64,000 nucleotides of DNA. Source: Mesorhizobium sp. ORS 3359 (lineage in GTDB: Bacteria > Pseudomonadota > Alphaproteobacteria > Rhizobiales > Rhizobiaceae). Position 1 is the first letter of the stretch; every line of letters starts with the position of its first letter. Position numbers and translations under genes: made by a program. The notes under the pieces were generated by a model. That model was not told where the DNA came from. It made no database searches and was given only the letters and a program-made list of their open reading frames with translations. Location of the stretch: the NCBI GenBank assembly GCA_000824845.1, contig CCNC01000094.1, positions 239,377 to 303,376 on the forward strand. The letters are read 5' to 3'. Positions 8,700 through 19,199 of this stretch are shown piece after piece.

Positions 8700-9326
8700 T
8701 CAGCCAACCGGTAGTTGCGCGAGGATCCGAAATGCCGATGGCTCCGGTCCGCTGGACAGGTGCAGCCGAATCGCCTCAGCGCAATCCTGCGGGCTCAGCG
8801 GCGACGTATCGACTTCCAGATCGTAGATACCGGGTTTGTGCACCTCCTCCTGCCAGAGGCGGACAGGCAGCGGCACGGGATCGTCGTCCGTTCCGACGAC
8901 ATAGGGTGTACCGGTCTCGCTTGCGGCGCGCCTTCGCAGAACCACCTCGATCGGGCATTGGACGCCGACGAACAGGACCGGCAGGCCGGCCAAGCGCCGG
9001 GCACATTCGGGAAGGATGTTCAGGGGCCTGGAATAGGCGTCGTGGTGACCGACATCGACGACGACATTGAGCCCCAACCGGCTGTGGGCTGCGATTGCGT
9101 TGTAAAGCGCCGCGTAGAGCAGCGGCACGAAAGCCTCGATGTCGGGGCGTTCGCCGCCGGGGCGCAAGCCGATACCGGGGCGCAGTCGCGGCGGTGTACC
9201 CTGAGCGTAGGCATCGACGCCAAGATTGATCCAGACACCCTCGAATGTCTCCTGGATCGCAGCGGCGACGCTCGACTTTCCCGAGCGCGGTGCCCCGTTG
9301 AGGATGATGATCTGGCCGGCGTCCAA
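8700..9326 (-). CDS. Chloramphenicol-phosphotransferase-like P-loop kinase
   Basis: A 208-residue P-loop kinase of the CPT family. It has a Walker A GAPRSGKSS at about residues 11-19, a LGVDAY segment whose Asp aligns with the catalytic Asp of CPT, VVVDVGHHD, PVLFVGVQCP and the terminal YDLEVDTSPLSPQDCAEAI block seen in CPT. In Streptomyces venezuelae CPT phosphorylates chloramphenicol; most relatives have unknown substrates, so resistance should not be assumed. The start is TTG 9326, with GGGAG seven bases upstream; it places the P-loop the usual distance from the N-terminus. It follows clpA behind a strong terminator. Confidence 0.82.
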   Translation of the reverse strand: MDAGQIIILNGAPRSGKSSVAAAIQETFEGVWINLGVDAYAQGTPPRLRPGIGLRPGGERPDIEAFVPLLYAALYNAIAAHSRLGLNVVVDVGHHDAYSRPLNILPECARRLAGLPVLFVGVQCPIEVVLRRRAASETGTPYVVGTDDDPVPLPVRLWQEEVHKPGIYDLEVDTSPLSPQDCAEAIRLHLSSGPEPSAFRILAQLPVG

Positions 9327-9344
9327 GCAGCGCTCCCTTCAACG

Positions 9345-9367
9345 AAAAAGGCCCCGTTGCCGGGGCC
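9345..9367 (-). terminator. rho-independent terminator of clpA
   Basis: On the minus strand a perfect 7-bp GC stem (9350-9356 with 9361-9367), loop GCAA, is followed at once by TTTTT. It lies 21 bases beyond the clpA stop. Confidence 0.88.
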
Positions 9368-9388
9368 CTTTGTATTCAAGCGAGCCGA

Positions 9389-11854
<2,466 letters not shown>

Positions 11855-11860
11855 GTTACC

Positions 11861-12187
11861 TCACTTCTTCTCCATCACGCATTGCAGCGGATGCTGATTC
11901 TGTCGGGCGAAATCCATGACCTGGGACACTTTGGTCTCGGCCACCTCGAATGTGTAGACGCCGCACTCGCCCACTCCATGATTGTGAACATGAAGCATGA
12001 TGCGTGTGGCGGCCTCGCGGTCCTTTTGGAAAAAACGCTCCAGGACGTGAACGACGAACTCCATGGGCGTGTAGTCGTCATTCAGAATGAGGACCCGGTA
12101 GAGACTGGGCTTTTTGGTCTTCGTCTTGGTGCGCGTGATGACAGCGGTACCGCGACCGGGATCGTTGCGGTCCCCGTCACTTTGCAT
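11861..12187 (-). CDS. clpS: ATP-dependent Clp protease adaptor ClpS
   Basis: The ClpS adaptor brings N-degron substrates to ClpA. The conserved core is complete: [17 protein letters not shown] (substrate-pocket NDD/TPM), the ERFF helix, [19 protein letters not shown] and [10 protein letters not shown] at the end. I give ATG 12187 (108 residues), typical of the family, but an in-frame ATG at 12265 would add 26 residues; a candidate promoter lies only 18 bases upstream of that codon, leaving both possible. Co-transcribed with clpA. Confidence 0.93.
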   Translation of the reverse strand: MQSDGDRNDPGRGTAVITRTKTKTKKPSLYRVLILNDDYTPMEFVVHVLERFFQKDREAATRIMLHVHNHGVGECGVYTFEVAETKVSQVMDFARQNQHPLQCVMEKK

Positions 12188-12283
12188 TCGCACCACGCCT
12201 GCCGTGGCAGTCAAACCGATCGTCACGTAGTCCAGCCTTTTCGAATCCTCATGCGAGTTCAACATGTAGGTTCTCGATGGACG

Positions 12284-12311
12284 ATTTTAAGCCCTTCTGT
12301 TTAGCTGACAA
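12284..12311 (-). promoter_or_regulatory. promoter of clpS-clpA
   Basis: Minus-strand TTGTCA (12306-12311) and TAAAAT (12284-12289) with a 16-base spacer. Transcription would start near 12277. Confidence 0.5.
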
Positions 12312-12388
12312 TATGGCTAGGTGGGCAAACCTCAGCGAATTTCTCAATCGTGAATGCGGCAATGTGCATCGGGTTGCGATCGGCCACG

Positions 12389-12419
12389 AAAAAACCCGGC
12401 CGCGCTACCGCGACCGGGT
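12389..12419 (-). terminator. rho-independent terminator of the phasin gene
   Basis: An 11-bp stem (12394-12404 with 12409-12419, one G-U pair), tetraloop GTAG, followed on the minus strand by a run of five to six T. It lies about 45 bases past the phasin stop. Confidence 0.9.
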
Positions 12420-12464
12420 CCTTTTCACAGGCCGGCTGGCCGTATCGGATATGATCCGGCGAAA

Positions 12465-12794
12465 TTACTTCGCTTTGGCGACCACCGATTCGAACGGCTT
12501 GTAAGCCTCCTTGGCGAGTTCGGCATAGAGATTGCCGATCTTGCTGGCTTCGGCCACGAAGCTCTCATAGCTCTGCTTGGCGTAATCGGTCTGGATCTCG
12601 ATGGCCTTCTCGATCGACTTGGCCGCGAACAGCTTCTCGAAGGCGGCGCTGCCGGCCTCGAAGCTCTTCTTGGTGTATTCGCCGGCTTCGGTGGCGATCG
12701 CCTGCGCGCCCTTGGTGAGCGAGGCAAAGCTCTTCAGCCCGGTGTCGGCAAACTCCTTGCCGTATTTCGTGAAGTCCTCATAGGTCTGGGTCAT
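12465..12794 (-). CDS. Phasin-family polyhydroxyalkanoate granule protein
   Basis: A 109-residue, alanine-rich, all-helical protein of the phasin family. Phasins coat polyhydroxybutyrate granules and control their size and number. Family segments are YGKEFADTGLKSFASLTKGA, KKSFEAGSAAFEKLF and IEIQTDYAKQSYESFVAEA. The ATG at 12794 has AGGGAAG upstream; the longer frame to 12983 runs through the promoter and is not used. A strong promoter with two sites matching the PhaR consensus precedes it, and an 11-bp terminator follows, so it is a stand-alone, probably highly expressed, PhaR-repressed gene. Confidence 0.9.
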   Translation of the reverse strand: MTQTYEDFTKYGKEFADTGLKSFASLTKGAQAIATEAGEYTKKSFEAGSAAFEKLFAAKSIEKAIEIQTDYAKQSYESFVAEASKIGNLYAELAKEAYKPFESVVAKAK

Positions 12795-12839
12795 TTCATA
12801 CTTCCCTTGGTTGAAACGCCCTTTTTGCCCCGGGCGCCC

Positions 12840-12851
12840 TTGTGCAATGCA
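12840..12851 (-). promoter_or_regulatory. PhaR-type operator, downstream copy
   Basis: Minus strand TGCATTGCACAA fits TGCRNYGCASMA, the motif I recall for PhaR of Bradyrhizobium. It lies just after the -10 element, about two helical turns (22 bases) from the second copy. Confidence 0.65.
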
Positions 12852-12855
12852 CCTT

Positions 12856-12883
12856 AATATATTGTGCAACGCACAAAAGTCAA
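12856..12883 (-). promoter_or_regulatory. promoter of the phasin gene
   Basis: Minus-strand TTGACT (12878-12883) and TATATT (12856-12861), spacer 16 bases. The spacer is itself occupied by a PhaR-type site. Confidence 0.7.
12862..12873 (-). promoter_or_regulatory. PhaR-type operator, spacer copy
   Basis: Minus strand TGCGTTGCACAA matches TGCRNYGCASMA at every position and sits between -35 and -10, where a bound repressor would block RNA polymerase. Confidence 0.68.
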
Positions 12884-13081
12884 GAATCCCTTGTTGCACA
12901 GGGGCTCCGGCGCCGCCGGCCGGTAAAATTCGATTAAAGAGAAGCTCGATTTGCCGAAAAATGGTGAACGCGGCGGTTACCATAAACGGATTGGTAACGC
13001 TGACCGCGATAGCTTGGCCGGAAGTGAGGCAGGCACTCCCGTAGCCGCCTCCGGGGCAACGAAAATTTCAGGGTAGTAACG

Positions 13082-14506
13082 GTGCGTCAGGCGTTGTCGG
13101 GGCTGGTCTCCAAATCCTCATTCTCCTTCAAGGCAGTCATGGTCGCCGCGCTGGCGATGACGATTATCGCTGCCGATGTGGCGTCGGCCCTTGCCGCAAA
13201 GTCCGCGGCCATTGTCGTGGATGCCAAGACCGGCAAGGTGCTCTATTCGGCCGACGCCAATGGCCGGCGCTACCCTGCTTCGCTCACCAAGATGATGACG
13301 CTCTACCTCACCTTCGAGGCGCTGGCGAAGGGCCGGGTCAGCAAGAACACGCCGGTGCCGTACTCAGCGCATGCCGCGGCCCAGCCGCCGACCAAGCTCG
13401 GTGTGCGCGCCGGCGGCTCGGTTCCGGTCGAGACCGCGATCCTGTCGATGGTGACGAAATCGGCCAACGACTCGGCCACGGCGCTCGGCGAGTTGCTCGG
13501 CGGCAGCGAGGACAATTTTGCCCGTATGATGACGGCCAAGGCGCGCCAGCTCGGCATGAACGGCACCGTCTTCCGCAACGCCAACGGCCTGCCCGATCCG
13601 GGCCAGTTCACCACGGCGCACGACATGGCGATGCTTGGCATAGCGCTGCGCGAGCACTTCCCGCAATATTACGGCTATTTCTCGCAACGCTCGTTCATGT
13701 ATGGCCGCCAGCGCATCAACGGCCACAACCGCCTGCTTGGCCGCATCAAGGGCGTCGACGGCATCAAGACCGGCTACACCCGCATGTCGGGTTACAATCT
13801 CGTCTCCTCCGTCGCCGACGGCGACCGCCGCCTCGTCGCGGTGGTGATGGGCGGCGCTTCCGGCCGCAGCCGCGACAACCAGATGGCCGCGCTGATCACC
13901 ACCTATCTGCCGCGCGCCTCGACGCGCGGCGGCGGCGATCTCATCGCCAAGGGCAACGACAACCCGATCAAGACGCTGGCCAAGGTCCTTTTGCCCAAGC
14001 ATGACGCACCGACACCGGACGAAAAGCCGGCGACGGACGACACTGTCGTTGCCTCGGCCGATGACGTCCAGGACGACACCCAACAGGTCGCCGAAGAGAC
14101 GAAGCCCGTGATCCAGGTCAGGAAGGTGAAGACCGTTGCCGTAGCCGCCATGGCGCCGGCTGCCAAGCCGCAGGAGACCACATCGCAGGCGGTCACGGCC
14201 TATGCCGAACCGACGCCCGCCGCGCCGGCGATCGATCCGGTGAAGACCTCGTCGGTGCCGTCCGGCTGGGTGGTTCAGGTTGCTTCGTCACCCACAAAAT
14301 CCGGAGCTCAGAGCCTTCTCGATCAAACCGCCAAGCAGGCGCCGAAGGTCCTCGCCGATGCTTCCGGCTTCACCGTCGCCTTCGATAAGGATGGCGTCAC
14401 CTATTACCGCGCCCGCTTCGGCGGCTTCGGCTCGAAGAATGCCGCCTGGAAGGCCTGCGATGCCCTGAAGCGCAAGAAAATCTCGTGCTACGCCGTCGAG
14501 CAATAG
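13082..14506 (+). CDS. D-alanyl-D-alanine carboxypeptidase (PBP5-like) with SPOR domain
   Basis: A 474-residue exported penicillin-binding protein of the S11 family, which trims the terminal D-Ala from peptidoglycan pentapeptides. A signal peptide precedes ALAAKSAAIVVDAKTG. All three active-site motifs are present: SLTK at 67-70, SAN at 127-129 and KTG at 229-231. After the catalytic domain comes a ~110-residue Pro/Ala/Thr linker and a C-terminal SPOR domain (GWVVQVASSPTKSGAQSLLD to the end), which binds denuded glycan strands at the septum. The start is GTG 13082, with AGGGTAG upstream. It lies alone, transcribed away from the phasin gene and towards the J-like protein. Confidence 0.93.
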   Translation: MRQALSGLVSKSSFSFKAVMVAALAMTIIAADVASALAAKSAAIVVDAKTGKVLYSADANGRRYPASLTKMMTLYLTFEALAKGRVSKNTPVPYSAHAAAQPPTKLGVRAGGSVPVETAILSMVTKSANDSATALGELLGGSEDNFARMMTAKARQLGMNGTVFRNANGLPDPGQFTTAHDMAMLGIALREHFPQYYGYFSQRSFMYGRQRINGHNRLLGRIKGVDGIKTGYTRMSGYNLVSSVADGDRRLVAVVMGGASGRSRDNQMAALITTYLPRASTRGGGDLIAKGNDNPIKTLAKVLLPKHDAPTPDEKPATDDTVVASADDVQDDTQQVAEETKPVIQVRKVKTVAVAAMAPAAKPQETTSQAVTAYAEPTPAAPAIDPVKTSSVPSGWVVQVASSPTKSGAQSLLDQTAKQAPKVLADASGFTVAFDKDGVTYYRARFGGFGSKNAAWKACDALKRKKISCYAVEQ

Positions 14507-14549
14507 GCGGCTGTTCAAATCTCCCGGAAAGTACCGGCGTCGAAGGAGA

Positions 14550-15248
14550 CTAATCGTGATTGGAGAGCAGGACGTCCTTGGCTTCATTGATCCGCGCCGC
14601 CAGGACAGACGTGCCGCCGACATCGGCGTTCAGGCGCTGCATCAGGCGGCGATGCGCCTTGCGGATATCCGCCGCGGCGGCCCCCGCTTCAAGACCAAGG
14701 ACCTTGTAGGCCTCCTCCTTAGTCATGGCGCCCGCACCTGGCGCAACACTCAGCCCTTCGCCACTGTGCGGCTGCGCGTCCTTGCGCCAGACGGGAAAAC
14801 GGCCGTCAAGATACGTCTCTAGGAGCTGGCGGCTCTCCGGATCGGGGCTGAGCTCGCCATAAAGCTGGCGCAGATCCGTCAGCCCCATCGCGCCAAGCAT
14901 CTTGCCTTCATAGCGCCCGGCCAGTACCAGCCCCTCGAGCCTGCCGCTGTCATGGTCGAGGTCCATTTCGAGTGCGGCGGTGCGCACCGTCGAATGCTTG
15001 GAAGCGGCGGCCCGCGCCGGAGGCCGTCTCGTGCGAATCCAGCCGACCCAGGCGAGCGCCGCGAGCAGAAGCAGTCCGCCGATGAGGCTGCGACCGAAGA
15101 CCAGCATGGGCGCGCCGACCAGCCCCAGCAAAGCCGGCCCGAGCGATCGCAGACCGTCGGCCATCCTCGCCGCATCCGCGCGCACAAAGACCAACGCGGC
15201 GCCAAAAAGCACCACAAGGATTGCCGCCAATGCGAGGATCACACCCAT
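14550..15248 (-). CDS. Membrane-anchored J-domain-like protein (HPD motif lost)
   Basis: A 232-residue protein with two or three N-terminal hydrophobic segments (MGVILALAAILVVLFGAALV and FGRSLIGGLLLLAALAWVGW) followed by a cytoplasmic part ending in a J-like domain (EEAYKVLGLEAGAAAADIRK then a RRLMQRL helix). Such membrane J proteins usually stimulate DnaK. In this copy the HPD tripeptide reads NAD (LNADVGGT), so the DnaK-stimulating motif is missing. ATG 15248 was chosen at the first membrane helix; further in-frame start codons lie upstream. It converges with the carboxypeptidase gene. Confidence 0.78.
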   Translation of the reverse strand: MGVILALAAILVVLFGAALVFVRADAARMADGLRSLGPALLGLVGAPMLVFGRSLIGGLLLLAALAWVGWIRTRRPPARAAASKHSTVRTAALEMDLDHDSGRLEGLVLAGRYEGKMLGAMGLTDLRQLYGELSPDPESRQLLETYLDGRFPVWRKDAQPHSGEGLSVAPGAGAMTKEEAYKVLGLEAGAAAADIRKAHRRLMQRLNADVGGTSVLAARINEAKDVLLSNHD

Positions 15249-15348
15249 CGGTTTGCGCCACCATACGGATGACTGAGCATAGGAAATAGGATGGGACCTA
15301 GGTCCGGCGCTTGCAAGCCCCACGCTGGGCGAGCCGAAGGGCCAGCGC

Positions 15349-15783
15349 TTAGAGCAGGCCGAGTTCGGCGAGTTCGAGCCTTAGCTTCGGCGGCATTTCG
15401 GCCAGTGTCGCCCTGCCCTTGCCGAGATCGGCCGGCGCATCGGCGGGCTTGAGGTAACGCCAGCCCTGGAAGGCGCGCCGCGGCTGCCAGTCGGTGCGCA
15501 CGACCTCGGGATCGAGCACCAGGTGACAGCGGCCGATACCTTCGGCGTCGGTGAAGGGCCGGATCTCGGTGATCAGCTGCCGGCACTGGACGCTGCCCTT
15601 GATCACCCAATAGAGCGAGCCGCCATCCGTGATCTCGCTGCCGCGCGTCGGCACCATGCGGGTGGTGTGCCAGTGCTCGGCCGGCTCGCCGGCGCGCCGC
15701 CGCTCGTCGAGGCGGAAGGCGATCCACTCTTCGAGATCCTCGACGCTGTCGCAGCCGACGCACAGTTTTAGGAGATTGAGCAT
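15349..15783 (-). CDS. DUF1489 family protein
   Basis: A 144-residue soluble protein of the DUF1489 family, common in alphaproteobacteria and without known function. Typical segments are LNLLKLCVGCDSVEDLEEW, THTTRMVPTR-like HTTRMVPTRG, GSLYWVIKGSVQCRQ and FQGWRYLKPADAPADL. Start at ATG 15783. It lies 100 bases from the J-like gene on the same strand; no operon partner is evident. Confidence 0.85.
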   Translation of the reverse strand: MLNLLKLCVGCDSVEDLEEWIAFRLDERRRAGEPAEHWHTTRMVPTRGSEITDGGSLYWVIKGSVQCRQLITEIRPFTDAEGIGRCHLVLDPEVVRTDWQPRRAFQGWRYLKPADAPADLGKGRATLAEMPPKLRLELAELGLL

Positions 15784-15856
15784 AGTCGCAATCTAGCGAC
15801 GGCATGATGAGCGTTCAACGCCCCGAGAAGTTTTGCACAGGCGAGAGATTGCCGGC

Positions 15857-16072
15857 TCAATGGTCTCGCGCCGCCGTCTTGATGCCCTTCTCCCTGCAAA
15901 TTTCGTGGAAGATGGCCAAAGATCTCGCCCCTTCCACGCAGAGCTGCTCGAGGTTCTGAGCATAGAAATCGGCGCCGCCAGCAAGTCCGAGAAACTCGCC
16001 CCTCAGCAGTCCAATTTTCGGATCGAAGACCACTAGCGCCTTATGACCATCGATTTCGATTGAGTGCTTCAT
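15857..16072 (-). CDS. HicB-family antitoxin-like protein, truncated and without HicA
   Basis: A 71-residue protein. It reads as the RNase-H-like HicB fold: KALVVFDPKIGLLRGEFLGL, GGADFYAQNLEQL and FHEICREKGI. HicB proteins bind and neutralise the HicA mRNA interferase and autoregulate through a C-terminal ribbon-helix-helix or HTH region. That C-terminal DNA-binding part is absent (stop directly after the fold), and no hicA lies on either side, so this is an orphan or decayed antitoxin. GGAGGCG lies 11 bases upstream of the ATG. It begins 25 bases after sdaA and is probably read from the sdaA transcript. Confidence 0.75.
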   Translation of the reverse strand: MKHSIEIDGHKALVVFDPKIGLLRGEFLGLAGGADFYAQNLEQLCVEGARSLAIFHEICREKGIKTAARDH

Positions 16073-16097
16073 CGTTTCGCCAACGCCTCCATTGGAT

Positions 16098-17501
16098 TCA
16101 GCACTCGACGACGTTCACCGCGAGCCCGCCGAGGCTGGTTTCCTTGTACTTCTCGTTCATATCGAGGCCGGTCTGGCGCATGGTCTCGATCGCGGCGTCC
16201 AGCGGCACGAAATGCGTCCCGTCGCCCTTGATGGCCAAGGAAGCGGCGGTGACTGCCTTCACCGCGCCGAGCGCATTGCGCTCGATGCAGGGCACCTGCA
16301 CCAGACCGCCGACCGGATCGCAGGTCATGCCGAGATGATGCTCGAGCGCAATCTCAGCGGCGTTCTCCACCTGCTCGGGGCTGCCGCCCATGACGGCGCA
16401 AAGACCGGCGGCGGCCATCGCGGAAGCGGAACCCACCTCGCCCTGGCAGCCGACTTCGGCGCCCGAGATCGAGGCGTTGGACTTGATGATGCCGCCGACG
16501 GCCGCGGCCGTCAGCAGGAAATCGCGGATGCTCGGCTGGTCCGCCTCGGGATGGAAATGCAGCCAATAGCGCAGCACCGCCGGCAGCGTGCCGGCCGCGC
16601 CATTGGTCGGCGCCGTCACCACGCGCCCACCGGCGGCGTTCTCCTCATTGACCGCCATGGCGTAGATCGACAGCCAGTCATTGGCCAGCAAGGGATTGGG
16701 CCGGTTCTGCTGCCACTGTTCCTGCAATTTATCGTGCAATTGCCGCGCGCGGCGGCGAACTTTCAGCCCGCCCGGCATGATGCCGTCCTGCGACAGGCCG
16801 CGGTCGATGCAGCCTTTCATCGCGCCCCAGATCGCGTCGAGGCCCGCATCGAGCTCCTCGCGCGACATGTGCTTTTCCTCGTTGGCGCGTTTCATCTCGG
16901 CGATCGAAAGCCCGCTCTTTGCCGCCATCGCCAGCATCTCGACGGCATTCTTGAAGGGATACGGCACTCGTCTGCCCTCGGTCGTCACCGAACCCTTGGC
17001 CTTCATGCGCTGCAATTCTTCCTCGGAAACGACGAAGCCGCCGCCGATCGAATAATAGATGCGCTTGAGCAGCAGCCGGTCGGACGCGTCATAGGCATAG
17101 AAGGCCATGCCGTTGGCGTGACCGGTCAGCGGCGTCTTGCGGTCGAGCACGAGGTCCTTGGCGGGATCGAAGCGGTATGTCGGATGCCCCGGCGGCGAAA
17201 TCCGCTTCTCCGCGCCGATGCGGGCGACGATGGCGTCGGCCTCGTCCGGATCGACCGTCTGCGGCGTCTGGCCGGCCAGGCCGAGGATGACGGCGCGATC
17301 CGAGCCGTGGCCGATGCCGGTATAGGCAAGCGAGCCATGCAGGCTGGCGCCGATGCGATCGACTTTGACGCCTGCCGGCCGCGGCCAGTCGCCGGCCAGG
17401 ATCTCGTCGAGGAAGCGGCGCGCAGCCGTCATCGGCCCCATCGTGTGCGAGCTCGAAGGGCCGATGCCGATCTTGAACAGGTCGAAAACCGAAAGGAACA
17501 C
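16098..17501 (-). CDS. sdaA: L-serine ammonia-lyase, iron-sulfur type
   Basis: A 467-residue single-chain L-serine dehydratase that converts serine to pyruvate and ammonia using a [4Fe-4S] cluster. The N-terminal beta domain starts [20 protein letters not shown]; the alpha domain carries the three cluster cysteines in [22 protein letters not shown] and VQVPCIERN. The start is GTG 17501 with AGGAGA nine bases before. The gene is divergent from DUF599 and followed by the HicB remnant. The released aminoacrylate is the substrate class handled by the RidA-family protein at 4.4 kb. Confidence 0.96.
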   Translation of the reverse strand: MFLSVFDLFKIGIGPSSSHTMGPMTAARRFLDEILAGDWPRPAGVKVDRIGASLHGSLAYTGIGHGSDRAVILGLAGQTPQTVDPDEADAIVARIGAEKRISPPGHPTYRFDPAKDLVLDRKTPLTGHANGMAFYAYDASDRLLLKRIYYSIGGGFVVSEEELQRMKAKGSVTTEGRRVPYPFKNAVEMLAMAAKSGLSIAEMKRANEEKHMSREELDAGLDAIWGAMKGCIDRGLSQDGIMPGGLKVRRRARQLHDKLQEQWQQNRPNPLLANDWLSIYAMAVNEENAAGGRVVTAPTNGAAGTLPAVLRYWLHFHPEADQPSIRDFLLTAAAVGGIIKSNASISGAEVGCQGEVGSASAMAAAGLCAVMGGSPEQVENAAEIALEHHLGMTCDPVGGLVQVPCIERNALGAVKAVTAASLAIKGDGTHFVPLDAAIETMRQTGLDMNEKYKETSLGGLAVNVVEC

Positions 17502-17667
17502 GGGCCGTTGTCTCCTGAGCGCCGGTCAGAAAGTTACATATAGGAATTCCCTGGATGTTTCCGCTGTTTTGCAAATCGCGGCGCGGCGGCTGCCGACCTT
17601 GTTTGCTCCGCCAGCGACATCACCTTGCCGACACCTCCTGCCGGTCGAAGCGCCGGCGTCGCCTGTG

Positions 17668-17673
17668 TTATAA
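17668..17673 (+). promoter_or_regulatory. -10 element placed for a leaderless DUF599 mRNA
   Basis: TTATAA within TGTGTTATAAG ends seven bases before the ATG at 17680, so transcription would start at or next to the A of the start codon. There is no Shine-Dalgarno in between. A possible -35, TCGAAG, lies 17 bases upstream and is weak. Confidence 0.45.
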
Positions 17674-17679
17674 GAACGC

Positions 17680-18399
17680 ATGGGCGACTCACTCCATCTC
17701 TCAATGGCAGATCTGGCGGCTTTGACCTTCTTCCTGGTCGTCTGGGTGCTGCACACGCTCGCCTCCGACGGCAAGCTGATCAGCCGCGTCTCGCTGACGA
17801 CCGCCATGAATGCCCAGCGCGAGGCCTGGATGCGCAATATGGCCGAGCGCGAAATACGCATCGTCGACACCGCCATCATGGGTGGCCTGCAGCAAGGTAC
17901 CGCCTTCTTTGCCTCGTCTTCGCTGATCGCGCTCGGCGGCTGCTTTGCTTTGCTCGGCGCCTCCGACCGCGTGCTTCAGGTTCTGACCGACCTGCCCTTC
18001 GGCGCGGCTGCGTCACGCGAAGCCTTCCAGACCAAGGTATTCGGCCTGGTGCTGATCCTGGCTTTCGCCTTCTTCAAATTCGGCTGGGCCTACCGGCTGT
18101 TCAACTATTGCTCGATCCTGATCGGCGCTGTGCCGACCCCACATGGCTCGGCTTCACGCAATCCGGTCAGCGAAACCGCGGTGTGGCGGGCGACGCGCAT
18201 GAACGTGCTCGCCGGCAAGCACTTCAACGCGGGGCTCCGCGCCGTCTTCTTCTCGATCGGCTATCTCGGCTGGTTCGTCGATCCGGTGGTCTTCGTGATG
18301 TCGACGCTGGTGCTTCTGGCGGTGCTGGTGCGCCGCCAGTTCTTCTCGGCGGCGCGGCAGGCAGTGCTCGGTCAGCCGCCCGGTCCGGGGAAGAACTGA
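17680..18399 (+). CDS. DUF599 family membrane protein
   Basis: A 239-residue inner-membrane protein of the DUF599 family, function unknown. Four hydrophobic segments are visible (around residues 9-27, 75-95, 120-140 and 190-215), with the characteristic FFKFGWAYRLFNYCSILIGA stretch. The ATG at 17680 may be leaderless; a second ATG at 17704 also lacks a ribosome-binding site. Its last 28 bases overlap the 3' end of the convergent YdcF gene. Confidence 0.85.
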   Translation: MGDSLHLSMADLAALTFFLVVWVLHTLASDGKLISRVSLTTAMNAQREAWMRNMAEREIRIVDTAIMGGLQQGTAFFASSSLIALGGCFALLGASDRVLQVLTDLPFGAAASREAFQTKVFGLVLILAFAFFKFGWAYRLFNYCSILIGAVPTPHGSASRNPVSETAVWRATRMNVLAGKHFNAGLRAVFFSIGYLGWFVDPVVFVMSTLVLLAVLVRRQFFSAARQAVLGQPPGPGKN

Positions 18400-19169
18400 T
18401 CGATCCTGCCGGACAGCCTATAGGCGAAAAGCCCGATCCATTCGCGGACCGCGATGGTGGTGGCCTGTATGGAGTCCATCGGATTGTCGCGGTAGAAGCC
18501 AACGCCTTCCTTGCCCGAGGTGCGATAGTCGACCGCCCAAGGAATGGTCGCAAAGCCCGCCTTGTCGAACAGCGCCTTGGCGCGCGGCATGTGGAAGGCC
18601 GAGGTGACCAGCAGCCACGTCTCGCCAGGCTTCGGCTCGACAAGTTTTCGCGAGAAGACCGCATTCTCATAGGTGTTGCGCGATTTGTCCTCGAGGATCA
18701 GGCGATCGGCAGAAACGCCGAGCGCGCCAAGCAGGCGCGGCGCCGTGTCGGCGTCGCCCTCGCCGTCGAGGAAAAGCGAGCCATTGCCGCCGGACACGAC
18801 GATCTTCGCCTGGGGAAAGCGCCTGGCGAGGATCGCCGTTTCCACCATGCGGTCGCCGCCGCTGTTCAGCTCGTAACCGCCGCGAGCCAGGTTGATGGCG
18901 CCCTCGAAGCCGCCGCCAAGCACGACGATCCCATCGACCTTCTCGGGCAATGGCGGCTTCGGAAAGCGTTCTTCCAGCGGGTTGAGCATCATCGCGCCGA
19001 CCGACGTCCAGGCCGAAAGAACCAGGATCGCGATGCCGACCACGCTGCCCGTCGCCGCCAGCCGGCGGCGCCTGAACAGCGCTGCCAACAGTCCGGCAAG
19101 CAGCAGGAAGATCGCCAGGTTGATCGGCTGGCCGAAGAACCAGAAGATTTTCGACAGGTAGTAAAACAT
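18372..19169 (-). CDS. YdcF/ElyC-family (DUF218) envelope protein
   Basis: A 265-residue protein with two N-terminal membrane helices (FGQPINLAIFLLLAGLLAAL and a second near residues 42-60) and a periplasmic DUF218 domain: GIVVLGGG, KIVVSGGNGSLFL, LILEDKSRNTYENAVFS and LLVTSAFHMPRAKALF. The family includes ElyC and SanA, linked to envelope integrity and peptidoglycan or lipid-carrier metabolism; the reaction is uncertain. ATG 19169 sits within GGTGAGGGATG. It follows gatA in the same direction by 30 bases and may be co-transcribed. Confidence 0.88.
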   Translation of the reverse strand: MFYYLSKIFWFFGQPINLAIFLLLAGLLAALFRRRRLAATGSVVGIAILVLSAWTSVGAMMLNPLEERFPKPPLPEKVDGIVVLGGGFEGAINLARGGYELNSGGDRMVETAILARRFPQAKIVVSGGNGSLFLDGEGDADTAPRLLGALGVSADRLILEDKSRNTYENAVFSRKLVEPKPGETWLLVTSAFHMPRAKALFDKAGFATIPWAVDYRTSGKEGVGFYRDNPMDSIQATTIAVREWIGLFAYRLSGRIDQFFPGPGG

Positions 19170-19199
19170 CCCTCACCCTCTGTCAGATGAGGTATGAAC

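Noticed and set aside
12277..12504. 75-codon plus-strand open frame
   Set aside because: It runs through the clpS promoter and straight across the strong phasin terminator.
16092..17543. 483-codon plus-strand open frame
   Set aside because: Antisense to sdaA, which has all its cluster cysteines.
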